A stretch of 64,000 nt of DNA, taken from positions 1-64,000 of the forward strand of contig NZ_JBHSMC010000013.1 in assembly GCF_042655485.1 (NCBI RefSeq), given 5' to 3'. The DNA is from Lederbergia graminis (GTDB lineage Bacteria > Bacillota > Bacilli > Bacillales > Bacillaceae_C). This document shows positions 17,216-25,867 of the stretch, piece after piece. The notes below the pieces were generated by a model. The model ran no database searches and had not been told where the DNA came from. It saw only the letters and a list, made by a program, of their open reading frames with translations. A program made the position numbers and the translations under genes. Numbering within the stretch: position 1 is the first letter of the stretch; the number at the start of each line of letters is the position of its first letter.

Positions 17216-17833
17216 ATGAAATTTACTGGTTTTGAAAAACGCGATTTCGATACTTTTCATATAGAAAGTCTTGCAGGAAGAATGGAAGCAATCCAGGACA
17301 GAATTCAGCCGAAGTTTCAAGCTATTGGTGAAGTACTGACAGATGATTTAGCAGCAGTGCTTGGTAATGAGATGTTTCTCCATATTGCAAGACATGCTCG
17401 ACGAACGGTTAATCCACCAAAGGATACATGGCTGGCAATTGCCAATAATAAGCGTGGATACAAACAACATCCTCATTTTCAAGTAGGACTGTTTGATGAT
17501 CACGTGTTTATTTGGTTAGCATTTATTTATGAATTACCTGGGAAATCAGACATAGCTAAGAAGTTTTTAAATGATATCGATATTATCGAAGAAACAATCC
17601 CTAATGACTATGTGATATCACTTGATCATATGAAAAAAGATTCCATCTCGATGGAAGAAATCAATTTAAAAGAAGCACTCGTTCGATTCCGTGATGTGAA
17701 GAAGGCAGAATTTCTTATCGGCCGTCACATTGATGCAAATGATCCCATTCTACAAGACGGAGAACGTTTTATTGCATTAGTTAAAGAAACATTTGAAACA
17801 CTTATTCCAATATACAAATTATCCTATTCATAA
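17216..17833 (+). CDS. yktB: UPF0637/DUF1054 family protein YktB
   Basis: A 205 aa cytosolic protein of unknown biochemical role, widely conserved in Bacillaceae. The start MKFTGFEKRDFDTF and the block HARRTVNPPKDTWLAIANN are characteristic of the family. The open frame runs up to 17189, but the ATG at 17216 lies 10 nt after AGGAGGT and matches the family N terminus. Single gene with its own terminator. Confidence 0.93.
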   Translation: MKFTGFEKRDFDTFHIESLAGRMEAIQDRIQPKFQAIGEVLTDDLAAVLGNEMFLHIARHARRTVNPPKDTWLAIANNKRGYKQHPHFQVGLFDDHVFIWLAFIYELPGKSDIAKKFLNDIDIIEETIPNDYVISLDHMKKDSISMEEINLKEALVRFRDVKKAEFLIGRHIDANDPILQDGERFIALVKETFETLIPIYKLSYS

Positions 17834-17839
17834 TGACAA

Positions 17840-17880
17840 AGAGCAGGTATTCCTGGATGGAAACCTGCTCTTGTTATTTA
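17840..17880. terminator. Terminator shared by yktB and the GH172 gene
   Basis: AGAGCAGGT (17840-17848) pairs with ACCTGCTCT (17863-17871), followed by TGTTATTT. The two genes are convergent here. Confidence 0.75.
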
Positions 17881-19962
17881 ATTCAGCGTAAATGCTTGGT
17901 ATCGGAATTCGGACCAATCATCTGCTTCTGTTTTCACATATTCGACTTTGATTGTAATTTCTTCTTTACCTGAAGTGAACTCTTCTGGTATGAAGAAGTC
18001 CGCATCTCGCCATGCATGTGTTATATTAGAACCTGCATGATACCACGGTCCCACCTGTTCACCATCAACATAAACCTCTGCCAATTGATTAGGGAGGATT
18101 TGATCAAAACGTCTTCTCAGTACAACTCCCTTGTTTTCTTGCGCTATCTTCATAGAAAATTCGCTAAAACCGTTATGTGAACGACCTTCATCTTCTACTC
18201 CTTCTGCAAAATTACCTTCATACGTGTGTGTTAATTTTCCAGTCCAAGTTTCACCTGATATTGTGTAGCTATGTTCTTCTTCACTTGCCGTATCACCTAT
18301 ATCCAATTCATCCGTCATCGTCATTCTCGGTTCAGGCTGATGATAATATAAAGCTAGTAACCAGTTTTCAGAACTAATATCATTTGCTGCGCCATGCTCG
18401 ATGGACGCTTTAATATGACTTCTGAATGGTATCGCCTCTGCCATGAAGAAACGGTAGTAACTCGATGATTCCACATTGTTTTCTACTTTTACTGAGGTGT
18501 ATCCAGCAAGTTGAGTAGAAAATTCCCCATATCCGAAATACCATGCTCCATTGTAGAAATCTTCTGTTCCAGTTCCCTGAATTACCGGTGTTTCACTATG
18601 GTCAATATAAATTCGCTCGTCTCCTTCTAAATGCCAACGATCTTCAATCGATGATTGCCCCAGCTCCACTCGTACAGATTGAACAACACCAATAAAGTGT
18701 CCTGCACCTTCTTCTTCTAGTATGAGCAAATCTTCTCCATCACCAGCTTTCGCAAACTGATGATTCATTTGTGTTTTAAAATATCCAACATCTGAAAAGG
18801 ATTCTGCAAATTCACGATGAGCTAGTTTAAAACTTACTCCATCAATCTTTTCTTCTGAATCATTAACTAACACGATTTTTCCACTTTTCTCAAATGGCAT
18901 CGGTATATTCAAGTACATTTCTCCATCGGAACCCATTCCAGCATAAATCGACCGAGTTTCATACACTTCAAACATTCCCATTGCAAATAGCGGACCAATT
19001 GGTGCATCTACACTTGGTTCTTCTTCTCCATCCCAATAAGCTTGAAGACGAATACCTTGCAATAAATGTTCTACATTTACTTCCGATTTTTTTCCGGCAA
19101 TTTGCGAAGGTTCAATACCAGGAATTTTCAAAGATAACCAATCAATCATTCGAGAACCTTCTAATAATGCCACCTCTAGTTTTGACTGTGCTTCTAATGT
19201 TATCGTTTCCTCGACCATTTCTTGGTCTTGATGGACATTCACTGGTTGCCCGTTCCAAATCTTATTCCATATATCATTCATTTTTTCTACATCTTCAGTT
19301 CCATCCCATGTTTTCACTTCTGTACCAGGGGCATATAGGTGATAACCAATATTGTAGAAATTATGGACTCCAACTCCATTAGTAGTAATCTTAATCGATT
19401 TGTTGAAATTCAACGGAACATTTGATACGAAACCACCGCTGGATAGGAAGTTATGATGTACTAATGGTGCAAGGAAAGGGGCTGTGTCCCCTGTAAAAAC
19501 ATCTTTTAGTCGCATATTAATACTCGGTTCTTCTTCCCCATCAAAATAAATCTTGATATAAGAATTGAACTCATTAAAGGCAGTGAACCACATACGATGT
19601 ACTGTTCCTGGTCCTTTTACATCAAGCATTACTTTGTCACCGTGTTCATCCTCGTACAAAAAGTTTCCTTTATCAAAACCATCATAGTTTCCACCACTGC
19701 GGTCATAACTAGACGCACCACCCGCAAATGTATCTAATCGTAACAATGGTAATTGATCATAGGAATCCAACACTTTATTGATATAGGTTGTGGAATCAGG
19801 GAGGTCTTCTTTCTCTTTATCCTCTTTTTGTGTTGTATCTTCCACTTCATCCGTTTTTGGGTTGGAAGTAGTATTAGAATCAAATTTTTGTGCAATGAAT
19901 ATTGCGGTAACGATAACAACTATTAAAATCGCTATTAAAATACTAATTTGCTTTTTTCTCAT
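17878..19962 (-). CDS. GH172 (DUF2961) glycoside hydrolase, membrane-anchored
   Basis: A 694 aa protein with an N-terminal hydrophobic segment (about residues 5-25, ISILIAILIVVIVTAIFIAQ) and then a Ser/Thr/Asp/Glu-rich linker, so it is exported and probably anchored by an uncleaved signal. The DUF2961 fold follows: FAGGASSYDRSGGNYDGF, GPGTVHRMWF, and GTGTEDFYNGAWYFGYGEF with a conserved Glu/Asp likely to be catalytic. A jelly-roll-like extension occupies the C-terminal 130 residues or so. Characterised GH172 members act on alpha-D-fructofuranosides or D/L-arabinofuranosides. It is paired with a GH43 gene 27 bp upstream, so an arabinofuranose- or fructose-containing glycan is the likely target. 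Confidence 0.87.
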   Translation of the reverse strand: MRKKQISILIAILIVVIVTAIFIAQKFDSNTTSNPKTDEVEDTTQKEDKEKEDLPDSTTYINKVLDSYDQLPLLRLDTFAGGASSYDRSGGNYDGFDKGNFLYEDEHGDKVMLDVKGPGTVHRMWFTAFNEFNSYIKIYFDGEEEPSINMRLKDVFTGDTAPFLAPLVHHNFLSSGGFVSNVPLNFNKSIKITTNGVGVHNFYNIGYHLYAPGTEVKTWDGTEDVEKMNDIWNKIWNGQPVNVHQDQEMVEETITLEAQSKLEVALLEGSRMIDWLSLKIPGIEPSQIAGKKSEVNVEHLLQGIRLQAYWDGEEEPSVDAPIGPLFAMGMFEVYETRSIYAGMGSDGEMYLNIPMPFEKSGKIVLVNDSEEKIDGVSFKLAHREFAESFSDVGYFKTQMNHQFAKAGDGEDLLILEEEGAGHFIGVVQSVRVELGQSSIEDRWHLEGDERIYIDHSETPVIQGTGTEDFYNGAWYFGYGEFSTQLAGYTSVKVENNVESSSYYRFFMAEAIPFRSHIKASIEHGAANDISSENWLLALYYHQPEPRMTMTDELDIGDTASEEEHSYTISGETWTGKLTHTYEGNFAEGVEDEGRSHNGFSEFSMKIAQENKGVVLRRRFDQILPNQLAEVYVDGEQVGPWYHAGSNITHAWRDADFFIPEEFTSGKEEITIKVEYVKTEADDWSEFRYQAFTLN

Positions 19963-19989
19963 TTTATTACTCCTCGTATAACCCTTGCA

Positions 19990-21165
19990 TTATTGTTCCT
20001 CTATAATGGGAGCATCTTGTGGTGTGATACTTGGGTTAAAGTCTTTAATCGTAGGCCAGCCGTCCACCCATTCTATTTTATCGATGAATAATGGTCGTCT
20101 CGTTGCTCCACTACTTAATGTTGGATTATCAGCTGGAATACCGTGATACACCAACCAGTCATTCCCAGCATCATCCGTAATTACCGCGTTATGTCCCGGT
20201 CCTACAATATGACCTTTTCCCTCTTCAGGTGGGATATAGCCAAATAACAGAAGTTCTCCACGGTGGTGTATCATATCATCACCATTTTTGTTTACATAAG
20301 GGCCGAATAATGACTCAGAACGACCAACCCCTACATTATAAGAACTATTTTTCCCTGCACAACAGGATCCGTTAGAGCCAAATAAGTAATAATAGTCATC
20401 CCGTTTTATCACATATGGGGCTTCGTAGTTAGGTCCTGCAACATCAATTCGTTCACCAGCAACGGATAAACCGTCAGGAGCTAATTCAACCGCAAAGGTA
20501 CCAGAAGTAATTCCTCCGAAAAATAAGTACGGTGTTCCATCCTCGACATAGAGCATTGGATCAATTGCATATACACCCATTTCTGCTGTATCTGTTAATT
20601 TTCCATGATCTTCAAATGGGCCAGCAGGATCATCTGCTACCGCGACACCAATTCCTGGGTTTTGATCCCCCCATGTCGATTTTGTATAGTACATATAATA
20701 TTTACCGTTAAACTTCTGAACATCAGGGGCCCAAACCCAACCATCTTTCCAATTCGGTTTTGTTTCAAAAGCCTTCCCAATATACTCCCAATCTACCAAG
20801 TTTTTAGAGCGTATAATAGGTGCTACTTTCAATCCAGCACCATCTCCCCAATCATCCTCTGTTGCATATGCGTAGAAGTATCCATCATCCCCTTTAACAA
20901 TGGACGGGTCCGCGAATACTGGTTCGAACACTGGGTTTTGATACATTCCCTCTGGAACGTCCTCCGGATTAACGATACCTGTGTCTTCGGGTTCTTTCTC
21001 GTCACTTTCCTTATCCTTTTCAACATCCGCGTTCGTTTCAGTTTTATCGGTTGGACCTTCTTGCTTGTTCGTCGTTGTTTTATTTCCTGTGTTGATGGCA
21101 ATTGCTACTACGATAATTACTACAGCAATTGCAGCCAAAATGGGTAACCAAAGTTTCTTCTTCAA
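19990..21165 (-). CDS. GH43 family glycosidase, membrane-anchored
   Basis: A five-bladed beta-propeller hydrolase of family 43 (arabinanase, arabinofuranosidase or xylosidase). After an N-terminal hydrophobic anchor (LPILAAIAVVIIVVAIAI) and an acidic linker come NPVFEPVFADPSIVKGDDGYFYAYA with the catalytic base Asp, AIDPMLYVEDGTPYLFFGG with the pKa-modulating Asp, and NYEAPYVIKRDDYYYLFGS with the acid Glu. The ATG at 21171 is only 3 nt from GGAGG; the TTG at 21165 (9 nt) is the better start. First gene of an operon with GH172, under a cre site and a divergent AraC regulator. Confidence 0.92.
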   Translation of the reverse strand: MKKKLWLPILAAIAVVIIVVAIAINTGNKTTTNKQEGPTDKTETNADVEKDKESDEKEPEDTGIVNPEDVPEGMYQNPVFEPVFADPSIVKGDDGYFYAYATEDDWGDGAGLKVAPIIRSKNLVDWEYIGKAFETKPNWKDGWVWAPDVQKFNGKYYMYYTKSTWGDQNPGIGVAVADDPAGPFEDHGKLTDTAEMGVYAIDPMLYVEDGTPYLFFGGITSGTFAVELAPDGLSVAGERIDVAGPNYEAPYVIKRDDYYYLFGSNGSCCAGKNSSYNVGVGRSESLFGPYVNKNGDDMIHHRGELLLFGYIPPEEGKGHIVGPGHNAVITDDAGNDWLVYHGIPADNPTLSSGATRRPLFIDKIEWVDGWPTIKDFNPSITPQDAPIIEEQ

Positions 21166-21225
21166 CCACATCTACCTCCCTATCGTAAATTTGTTGCTTA
21201 TATTGTTTTTTTCTATTAATATATG

Positions 21226-21259
21226 TGTAAACGTTTTCCTGTTGCTTATAGCTATTATA
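21226..21259 (-). promoter_or_regulatory. GH43-GH172 promoter region with cre site
   Basis: TGTAAACGTTTTCC (plus strand, 21226-21239) matches the CcpA operator consensus TGNAARCGNWWWCA except at its last base. A TATAAT -10 element lies at 21254-21259 on the minus strand with no good -35, as expected for an activator-dependent promoter. The cre would sit just downstream of the transcription start, a roadblock position. Confidence 0.65.
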
Positions 21260-21366
21260 TCCGATTTTACCTTTAAAATATTTGGCATTATTAAAGAAAA
21301 ACTTAACTAATATTGCGTTTTTTTAGTATTATTTTTTATATACTAGTATGAAAGAGAGGGATTCAT

Positions 21367-22224
21367 ATGGACTTAAATTATTTATCTCCCTATATAAGGG
21401 TTGCATGGGACAGCATCATTGATGATCCTTTTCACATACATACACGAGTAATCTTTGATTATGAGATATTATATGTAAAAGAAGGTGAGCTCGAGGTTAC
21501 TATTAATGATACAGTTTATTATGGGATTCCAGGGGATATTTTTATTTTTAAACCGAAGGAACATCACTCTATTAAATTAATTAGTAATTCAAGATTACAT
21601 CAACCTCATATCCATTTTGATTTCTTTTATCAAGAGGATAGCCAGGAGGTAAAAGTATCATATAAACCATTACATATGATGTCAGATGAGGAAAATAAGT
21701 GGTTTCGAACAAATATTATTCCAGATATGCCAAACCATATACGACTACATAACCCTGGAATTATTGAAAAACTTATTTTTGATATTATTAACGAAATGGA
21801 GAGAAAGCTTCCTTATTATGAAATATCCGCCAAAGGCTTATTTATTCAGCTGTGGACGGAACTGTTACGTGAATATCATTGGATGCAAAATAAACATCTA
21901 GTTTCCAACTTTAAACAACTGGAGCTAGTAAAGGCTTATATTAGTCGTAATACAGATCGCGAAGTTACGCTAGATGAACTAGCAGAGATTGCTAATCTTA
22001 ATAAATTTTACTTAGGAAGACTTTTTAAGAAAACATATGGAGTAACCCCAATACATTTTCATTTAGCCATGAGGTTAGAGAAAGCAAAACAATTACTCCA
22101 ATTTACCACATTTCCCATCACCATCATTTCTGAAAAACTTGGCTTCAGCAGTATCCATGCATTTAGTCGAGCATTTCGAAAATTTGAAGGTGTATCTCCG
22201 TCCTATTATCGAAAAAAGAGCTAA
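21367..22224 (+). CDS. AraC-family transcriptional regulator
   Basis: A 285 aa regulator. The N-terminal cupin sugar-binding domain (about 20-110: FDYEILYVKEGELEVTIND, GDIFIFKPKEHHS) is followed by two helix-turn-helix motifs at about 185-283 (VTLDELAEIANLNKFYLGRLFKK and ISEKLGFSSIHAFSRAFRK). The ATG follows GAGAGGG. It diverges from the GH43-GH172 operon and is the obvious candidate activator responding to the released sugar. Confidence 0.9.
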   Translation: MDLNYLSPYIRVAWDSIIDDPFHIHTRVIFDYEILYVKEGELEVTINDTVYYGIPGDIFIFKPKEHHSIKLISNSRLHQPHIHFDFFYQEDSQEVKVSYKPLHMMSDEENKWFRTNIIPDMPNHIRLHNPGIIEKLIFDIINEMERKLPYYEISAKGLFIQLWTELLREYHWMQNKHLVSNFKQLELVKAYISRNTDREVTLDELAEIANLNKFYLGRLFKKTYGVTPIHFHLAMRLEKAKQLLQFTTFPITIISEKLGFSSIHAFSRAFRKFEGVSPSYYRKKS

Positions 22225-22248
22225 TTCCAATTGGAACTAAGCTCTTTT
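22214..22248. terminator. Terminator between araC-like gene and brnQ
   Basis: AAAAGAGCT (22214-22222) pairs with AGCTCTTTT (22240-22248), with an inner TTCCAATTGGAA dyad. It overlaps the regulator stop codon and serves both convergent genes. Confidence 0.75.
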
Positions 22249-23565
22249 CACATTAATTTTACTAATCAAAAATCCAATGATTCCCGCAATGACTGCAGGT
22301 AATAACCAACCAATTCCTTGCTCATACAATGGAAGATTGATTAGTATGCTTTCGATTGATGACGATGTAAAACCTGCAGCTTTGAAACCATCTGTAATAC
22401 TTACTACTGCTGTAGCAACCAAAGGTAATGTGTAAACGATAGGTCTGCGGTCGAATGTCTTATCAATAAAGGACATCAACATTAATACGATTGCGAGTGG
22501 GTAAATCATTAATAAAACGGGTACAGATATTTCAATTAGCTTTGTCAGTCCAACATTAGCAACAAAAGCACTAAAGCCCGCAAAAATGAGAACGAGAATT
22601 TTGTAAGACAGCTTTGGTAGCAACTTTTGGAAGTATTGCGCACATGCAGTAACAAGCCCGATAGAGGTCGTTAAGCACGCAAAAATGATGGTCAGCGCAA
22701 GAATGATAGTACCTGATGATCCATACAACACATTAGATGCGAGCGTTAATATGGCACCACCATTTTCTTGTATTCCAATAGCTCCAACACTTGTTGCTCC
22801 AATATAACCTAAGGAAATATATACAAGAGCTAGCCCAATGGATGCAATAATTCCTGCAAATATTGTTGCTTTCATCATTGGCTTTCCAGCTTCTAGTCCT
22901 TCATTCTTTAAGGAATTTATGACGACAATACCAAAAGCAAGTGCTGCTATAACATCCATCGTTAAATAACCTTGTACAAAACTTTCGAAAAATGCATTGT
23001 TGCTAAAATCTCCTTTTGGATCTTCAAATGTACCCATTGGTGTTAAGAAGCTTTTTAGAGCAAGTAACCCAATTACAATTAGTAGAATTGGAGTAAGAAT
23101 TTTTCCAACCCTATCTACTATCTTCGTTGGATTTAACGCGAAGAATATTGTAATGAGAAAGAATGCGATTGTAAATATTGCGAGTGTCCAAGGCTCATGC
23201 TGCAATGATTTCGGTAAAAACGGGATAACTCCGATTTCATAAGAAACTGTTGCAGTACGAGGAATTCCAAAAAATGGCCCTATCGATAAATAAATAGCAA
23301 TAGTTAAGCAGACACCAAAAATAGGGTGCACTCTACTTGCTATCGTTTCAAAATTACTACCTGAATTTGCAATCGCAATAACTGCAATTAAAGGTAAGCC
23401 CACTCCTGTAATTAAAAATCCAATCATCGACAATATAAAATTGTCACCTGCTTGTTGCCCAAGTTCTGGCGGAAAAATAATATTACCAGCTCCTAGAAAC
23501 AAAGCAAACAACATTAAACCGACTGTTATATTCTTTTTAAAAGGTAATTTTCGAGACTGATTCAT
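22237..23565 (-). CDS. brnQ: Branched-chain amino acid:cation symporter
   Basis: A 442 aa LIVCS-family carrier taking up Leu, Ile and Val with Na+ (or H+). It has about twelve membrane helices. The N-terminal motif LGAGNIIFPPELGQQAG near residue 20 and GIPRTATVSYEIG near 100 are diagnostic. AGGAG precedes the ATG. It is monocistronic and unrelated to the glycosidase cluster next to it. Confidence 0.95.
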   Translation of the reverse strand: MNQSRKLPFKKNITVGLMLFALFLGAGNIIFPPELGQQAGDNFILSMIGFLITGVGLPLIAVIAIANSGSNFETIASRVHPIFGVCLTIAIYLSIGPFFGIPRTATVSYEIGVIPFLPKSLQHEPWTLAIFTIAFFLITIFFALNPTKIVDRVGKILTPILLIVIGLLALKSFLTPMGTFEDPKGDFSNNAFFESFVQGYLTMDVIAALAFGIVVINSLKNEGLEAGKPMMKATIFAGIIASIGLALVYISLGYIGATSVGAIGIQENGGAILTLASNVLYGSSGTIILALTIIFACLTTSIGLVTACAQYFQKLLPKLSYKILVLIFAGFSAFVANVGLTKLIEISVPVLLMIYPLAIVLMLMSFIDKTFDRRPIVYTLPLVATAVVSITDGFKAAGFTSSSIESILINLPLYEQGIGWLLPAVIAGIIGFLISKINVKRA

Positions 23566-23640
23566 GATAAAACTCCTATAAATTAATTCAACACCTTATC
23601 TATTATATAGAAAAAGTTTCATTTGTCCCGAAATAAACCT

Positions 23641-25146
23641 TTATTTAAATATTTTGTAATATGGTAATTTTTCCAACCCTACCCATAAACTAGTCTGTTC
23701 TATTTGAGAGGCTAACTGGAGCAGTAATCTTTCTTGTCCTTTTGCAGCCATAAATTGTACGCCAAGTGGTAATCCTGCCTCCGAAAGATGCACTGGAACC
23801 GATATAGCAGGTTGACCAGTTAAATTAGCCAATTGGGTAAAAGGTGTATAGGTTAAGCTTGGTAAAAACATTTCATATATAATTTCTTGTTTTTCCGCAC
23901 TAGTAACTGCTTTTTTCATCTGCTCTCTTAAGTTCTCTTCGTTTTCAGCGGTATGGGTTAGTTCCCCTATTTTTGGAGCAATATTAGCATTTGTAGGTGT
24001 AATATAAAGATCGAATTCTTCATGTAAGTCCGCCATTTGCGCTGCAGCATTGTCCCATGATGCAAGACTTGCAGAATATTGTGCAGCGGTAACACATTTA
24101 CCTGCTTCATTTAATAACCAAGATTCAATTTCCAAATCTTTTTCTGAGACCGGTCGTCCAATCGCTTGTTCCACTTGTTCGACCAATCCGGATATTTCTC
24201 CACTATTCATAAGATAGTAATTACGCATTAATTGGACGCCATCTACTCCATTATCACGTTCTTCTACTACATGACCTTCAGATTCTAACCATTTAACAAT
24301 TTTTAAGACAGCTTGCTTAGCATCATCCGAAACGGGAGTTCCTACTGGAGATGCTGTTGAGAAGGCAACTTTTAATGGTTTTGTAAATGGTTTACCTAAA
24401 ATGTCGAGTGAACTACCAGGAAGCAAAGGAGTGTGGAATGCAGCTGATTGTTGTATAACTTGAAGCGCATCGAGCATTGCTGCACTATCTCTTACCGTTT
24501 TACTTAACACAAAATCAATCGAAGCACCTTGCCATTGACGTCCAGCTCCAGGTCCAACTGGCGTCCTTCCTCTCGTTGGCTTAAGACCAACTAAGCTTGT
24601 GAATGATGCTGGTATACGGATTGAGCCTCCTCCATCACTTGCTCCTGCTAGCGGAACAATCCCAGATGCAATTGCTGCCGCCGCTCCACCACTGGAGCCT
24701 CCAGGAGAATAGTCCGTATTCCAAGGATTTCTCGACGGCCCATAAATTCGTGGCTCAGTTATATTTTTCAGACCAAATTCTGGTGTATTTGTATGCCCAG
24801 TCACAAGAAATCCAGTTTTTAATATTTTATCGACGAAATAGGAATTACGATTTGCTATCGATGATTGGAATAAACTCGATCCAGAGGTAATCGGCTCCCC
24901 TTTTAATGATTGAGAAATATTTTTTAATAAGATTGGTACCCCCGCAAAAGGGCCATTATTTGAGAAGTTCTCTGCTTCCTCCAATACCTTATCCATTCTA
25001 TGATGGACAACAGCATTCAAGTCTGGATTTACTTTTTCCATTTGAGCAAAACTTAGTTTAAGTATCTCCCTGGGAGTTACTTCCTTTTTCTTGATTAACT
25101 CTGCTATATCCGTAGCATCTAGTTTTGTGTATGTATGAAGATTCAT
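23641..25146 (-). CDS. Amidase (amidase-signature family)
   Basis: A 501 aa cytosolic amide hydrolase. The signature GGSSGGAAAAIASG near residue 155 supplies the cis-Ser and the Ser nucleophile region (GASDGGGSIRIPAS), and the catalytic Lys lies in VPILLKN near 78. It is a stand-alone amidase rather than GatA: no gatB or gatC is near. The GTG at 25155 lies inside the ribosome site AGAGGTG, so the ATG at 25146 is the start. The substrate is unknown. Confidence 0.9.
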   Translation of the reverse strand: MNLHTYTKLDATDIAELIKKKEVTPREILKLSFAQMEKVNPDLNAVVHHRMDKVLEEAENFSNNGPFAGVPILLKNISQSLKGEPITSGSSLFQSSIANRNSYFVDKILKTGFLVTGHTNTPEFGLKNITEPRIYGPSRNPWNTDYSPGGSSGGAAAAIASGIVPLAGASDGGGSIRIPASFTSLVGLKPTRGRTPVGPGAGRQWQGASIDFVLSKTVRDSAAMLDALQVIQQSAAFHTPLLPGSSLDILGKPFTKPLKVAFSTASPVGTPVSDDAKQAVLKIVKWLESEGHVVEERDNGVDGVQLMRNYYLMNSGEISGLVEQVEQAIGRPVSEKDLEIESWLLNEAGKCVTAAQYSASLASWDNAAAQMADLHEEFDLYITPTNANIAPKIGELTHTAENEENLREQMKKAVTSAEKQEIIYEMFLPSLTYTPFTQLANLTGQPAISVPVHLSEAGLPLGVQFMAAKGQERLLLQLASQIEQTSLWVGLEKLPYYKIFK

Positions 25147-25319
25147 GTATAACACCTCTATGGCATTTTAAAGCTATTGTATCATGTTTGATTAGCACAC
25201 TTAATTTAACTGCCTTCAAGCTACTCGTTATGGGAAAAGTGTATTCTTGATGACTTCTTTTTGGGGTAAGCACTATGTGATTGGTAAGGTTGACATTTCA
25301 GTATGGAATTATGGATAAA

Positions 25320-25850
25320 ATGGATGATAGATGCGTTCTAATGGACGTTATAATGTTGAATTCAATGCAAAATGTCCGATAGAAACACTCTATTGGACAT
25401 TTCATCACGGAATCCATAGCAAAATGTCTGATAGAAACACTCTATTGGACATTTCATCACGGAATCCATAGCAAAATGTCCGATAGAAACACTCTATTGG
25501 ACATTTCATCACAGAATCCATAGAAAAATGTCCGATAGAAACACTCTATTGGACATTTCATTGCTGATTCCATAGCATAATGTCAAATAGAACCACTCTA
25601 ATGGACATCTCATTGCTGATTCCATAGCATAATGTCCCATAGAACCGCTCTATTGGACATTTCATCCCTGAACTCAAAGCAAAATGTCTTATAGAAGCTC
25701 CTATAAGACATTTCACTACGATATCCCAATCAAATTGCGTAATAGAACCGCTCTAATCATCATTCCTAACAGAAATCCAGATCAAAACCTTCAATAGTAC
25801 CTTCCTAATTAACAATCCACCCTAAAACTCAAACCATCATTTTTAATAAA
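25320..25850. repeat. 52-bp tandem repeat array, 10 copies
   Basis: The TATTGGACATTT anchor (or its decayed form) falls at 25339, 25391, 25443, 25495, 25547, 25599, 25651, 25702, 25754 and 25806, all 52 bp apart apart from one 51-bp step. A typical unit holds ATGTCCGATAG-7 nt-CTATTGGACAT, a dyad of 29 nt, then TTCATCACGGAATCCATAGC. The 25702 copy carries ATGTCTTATAG/CTATAAGACAT, changed on both arms. It fills the 720-bp gap between the amidase and GH32 genes. Confidence 0.92.
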
Positions 25851-25867
25851 GCAAGAATACTATTCAA

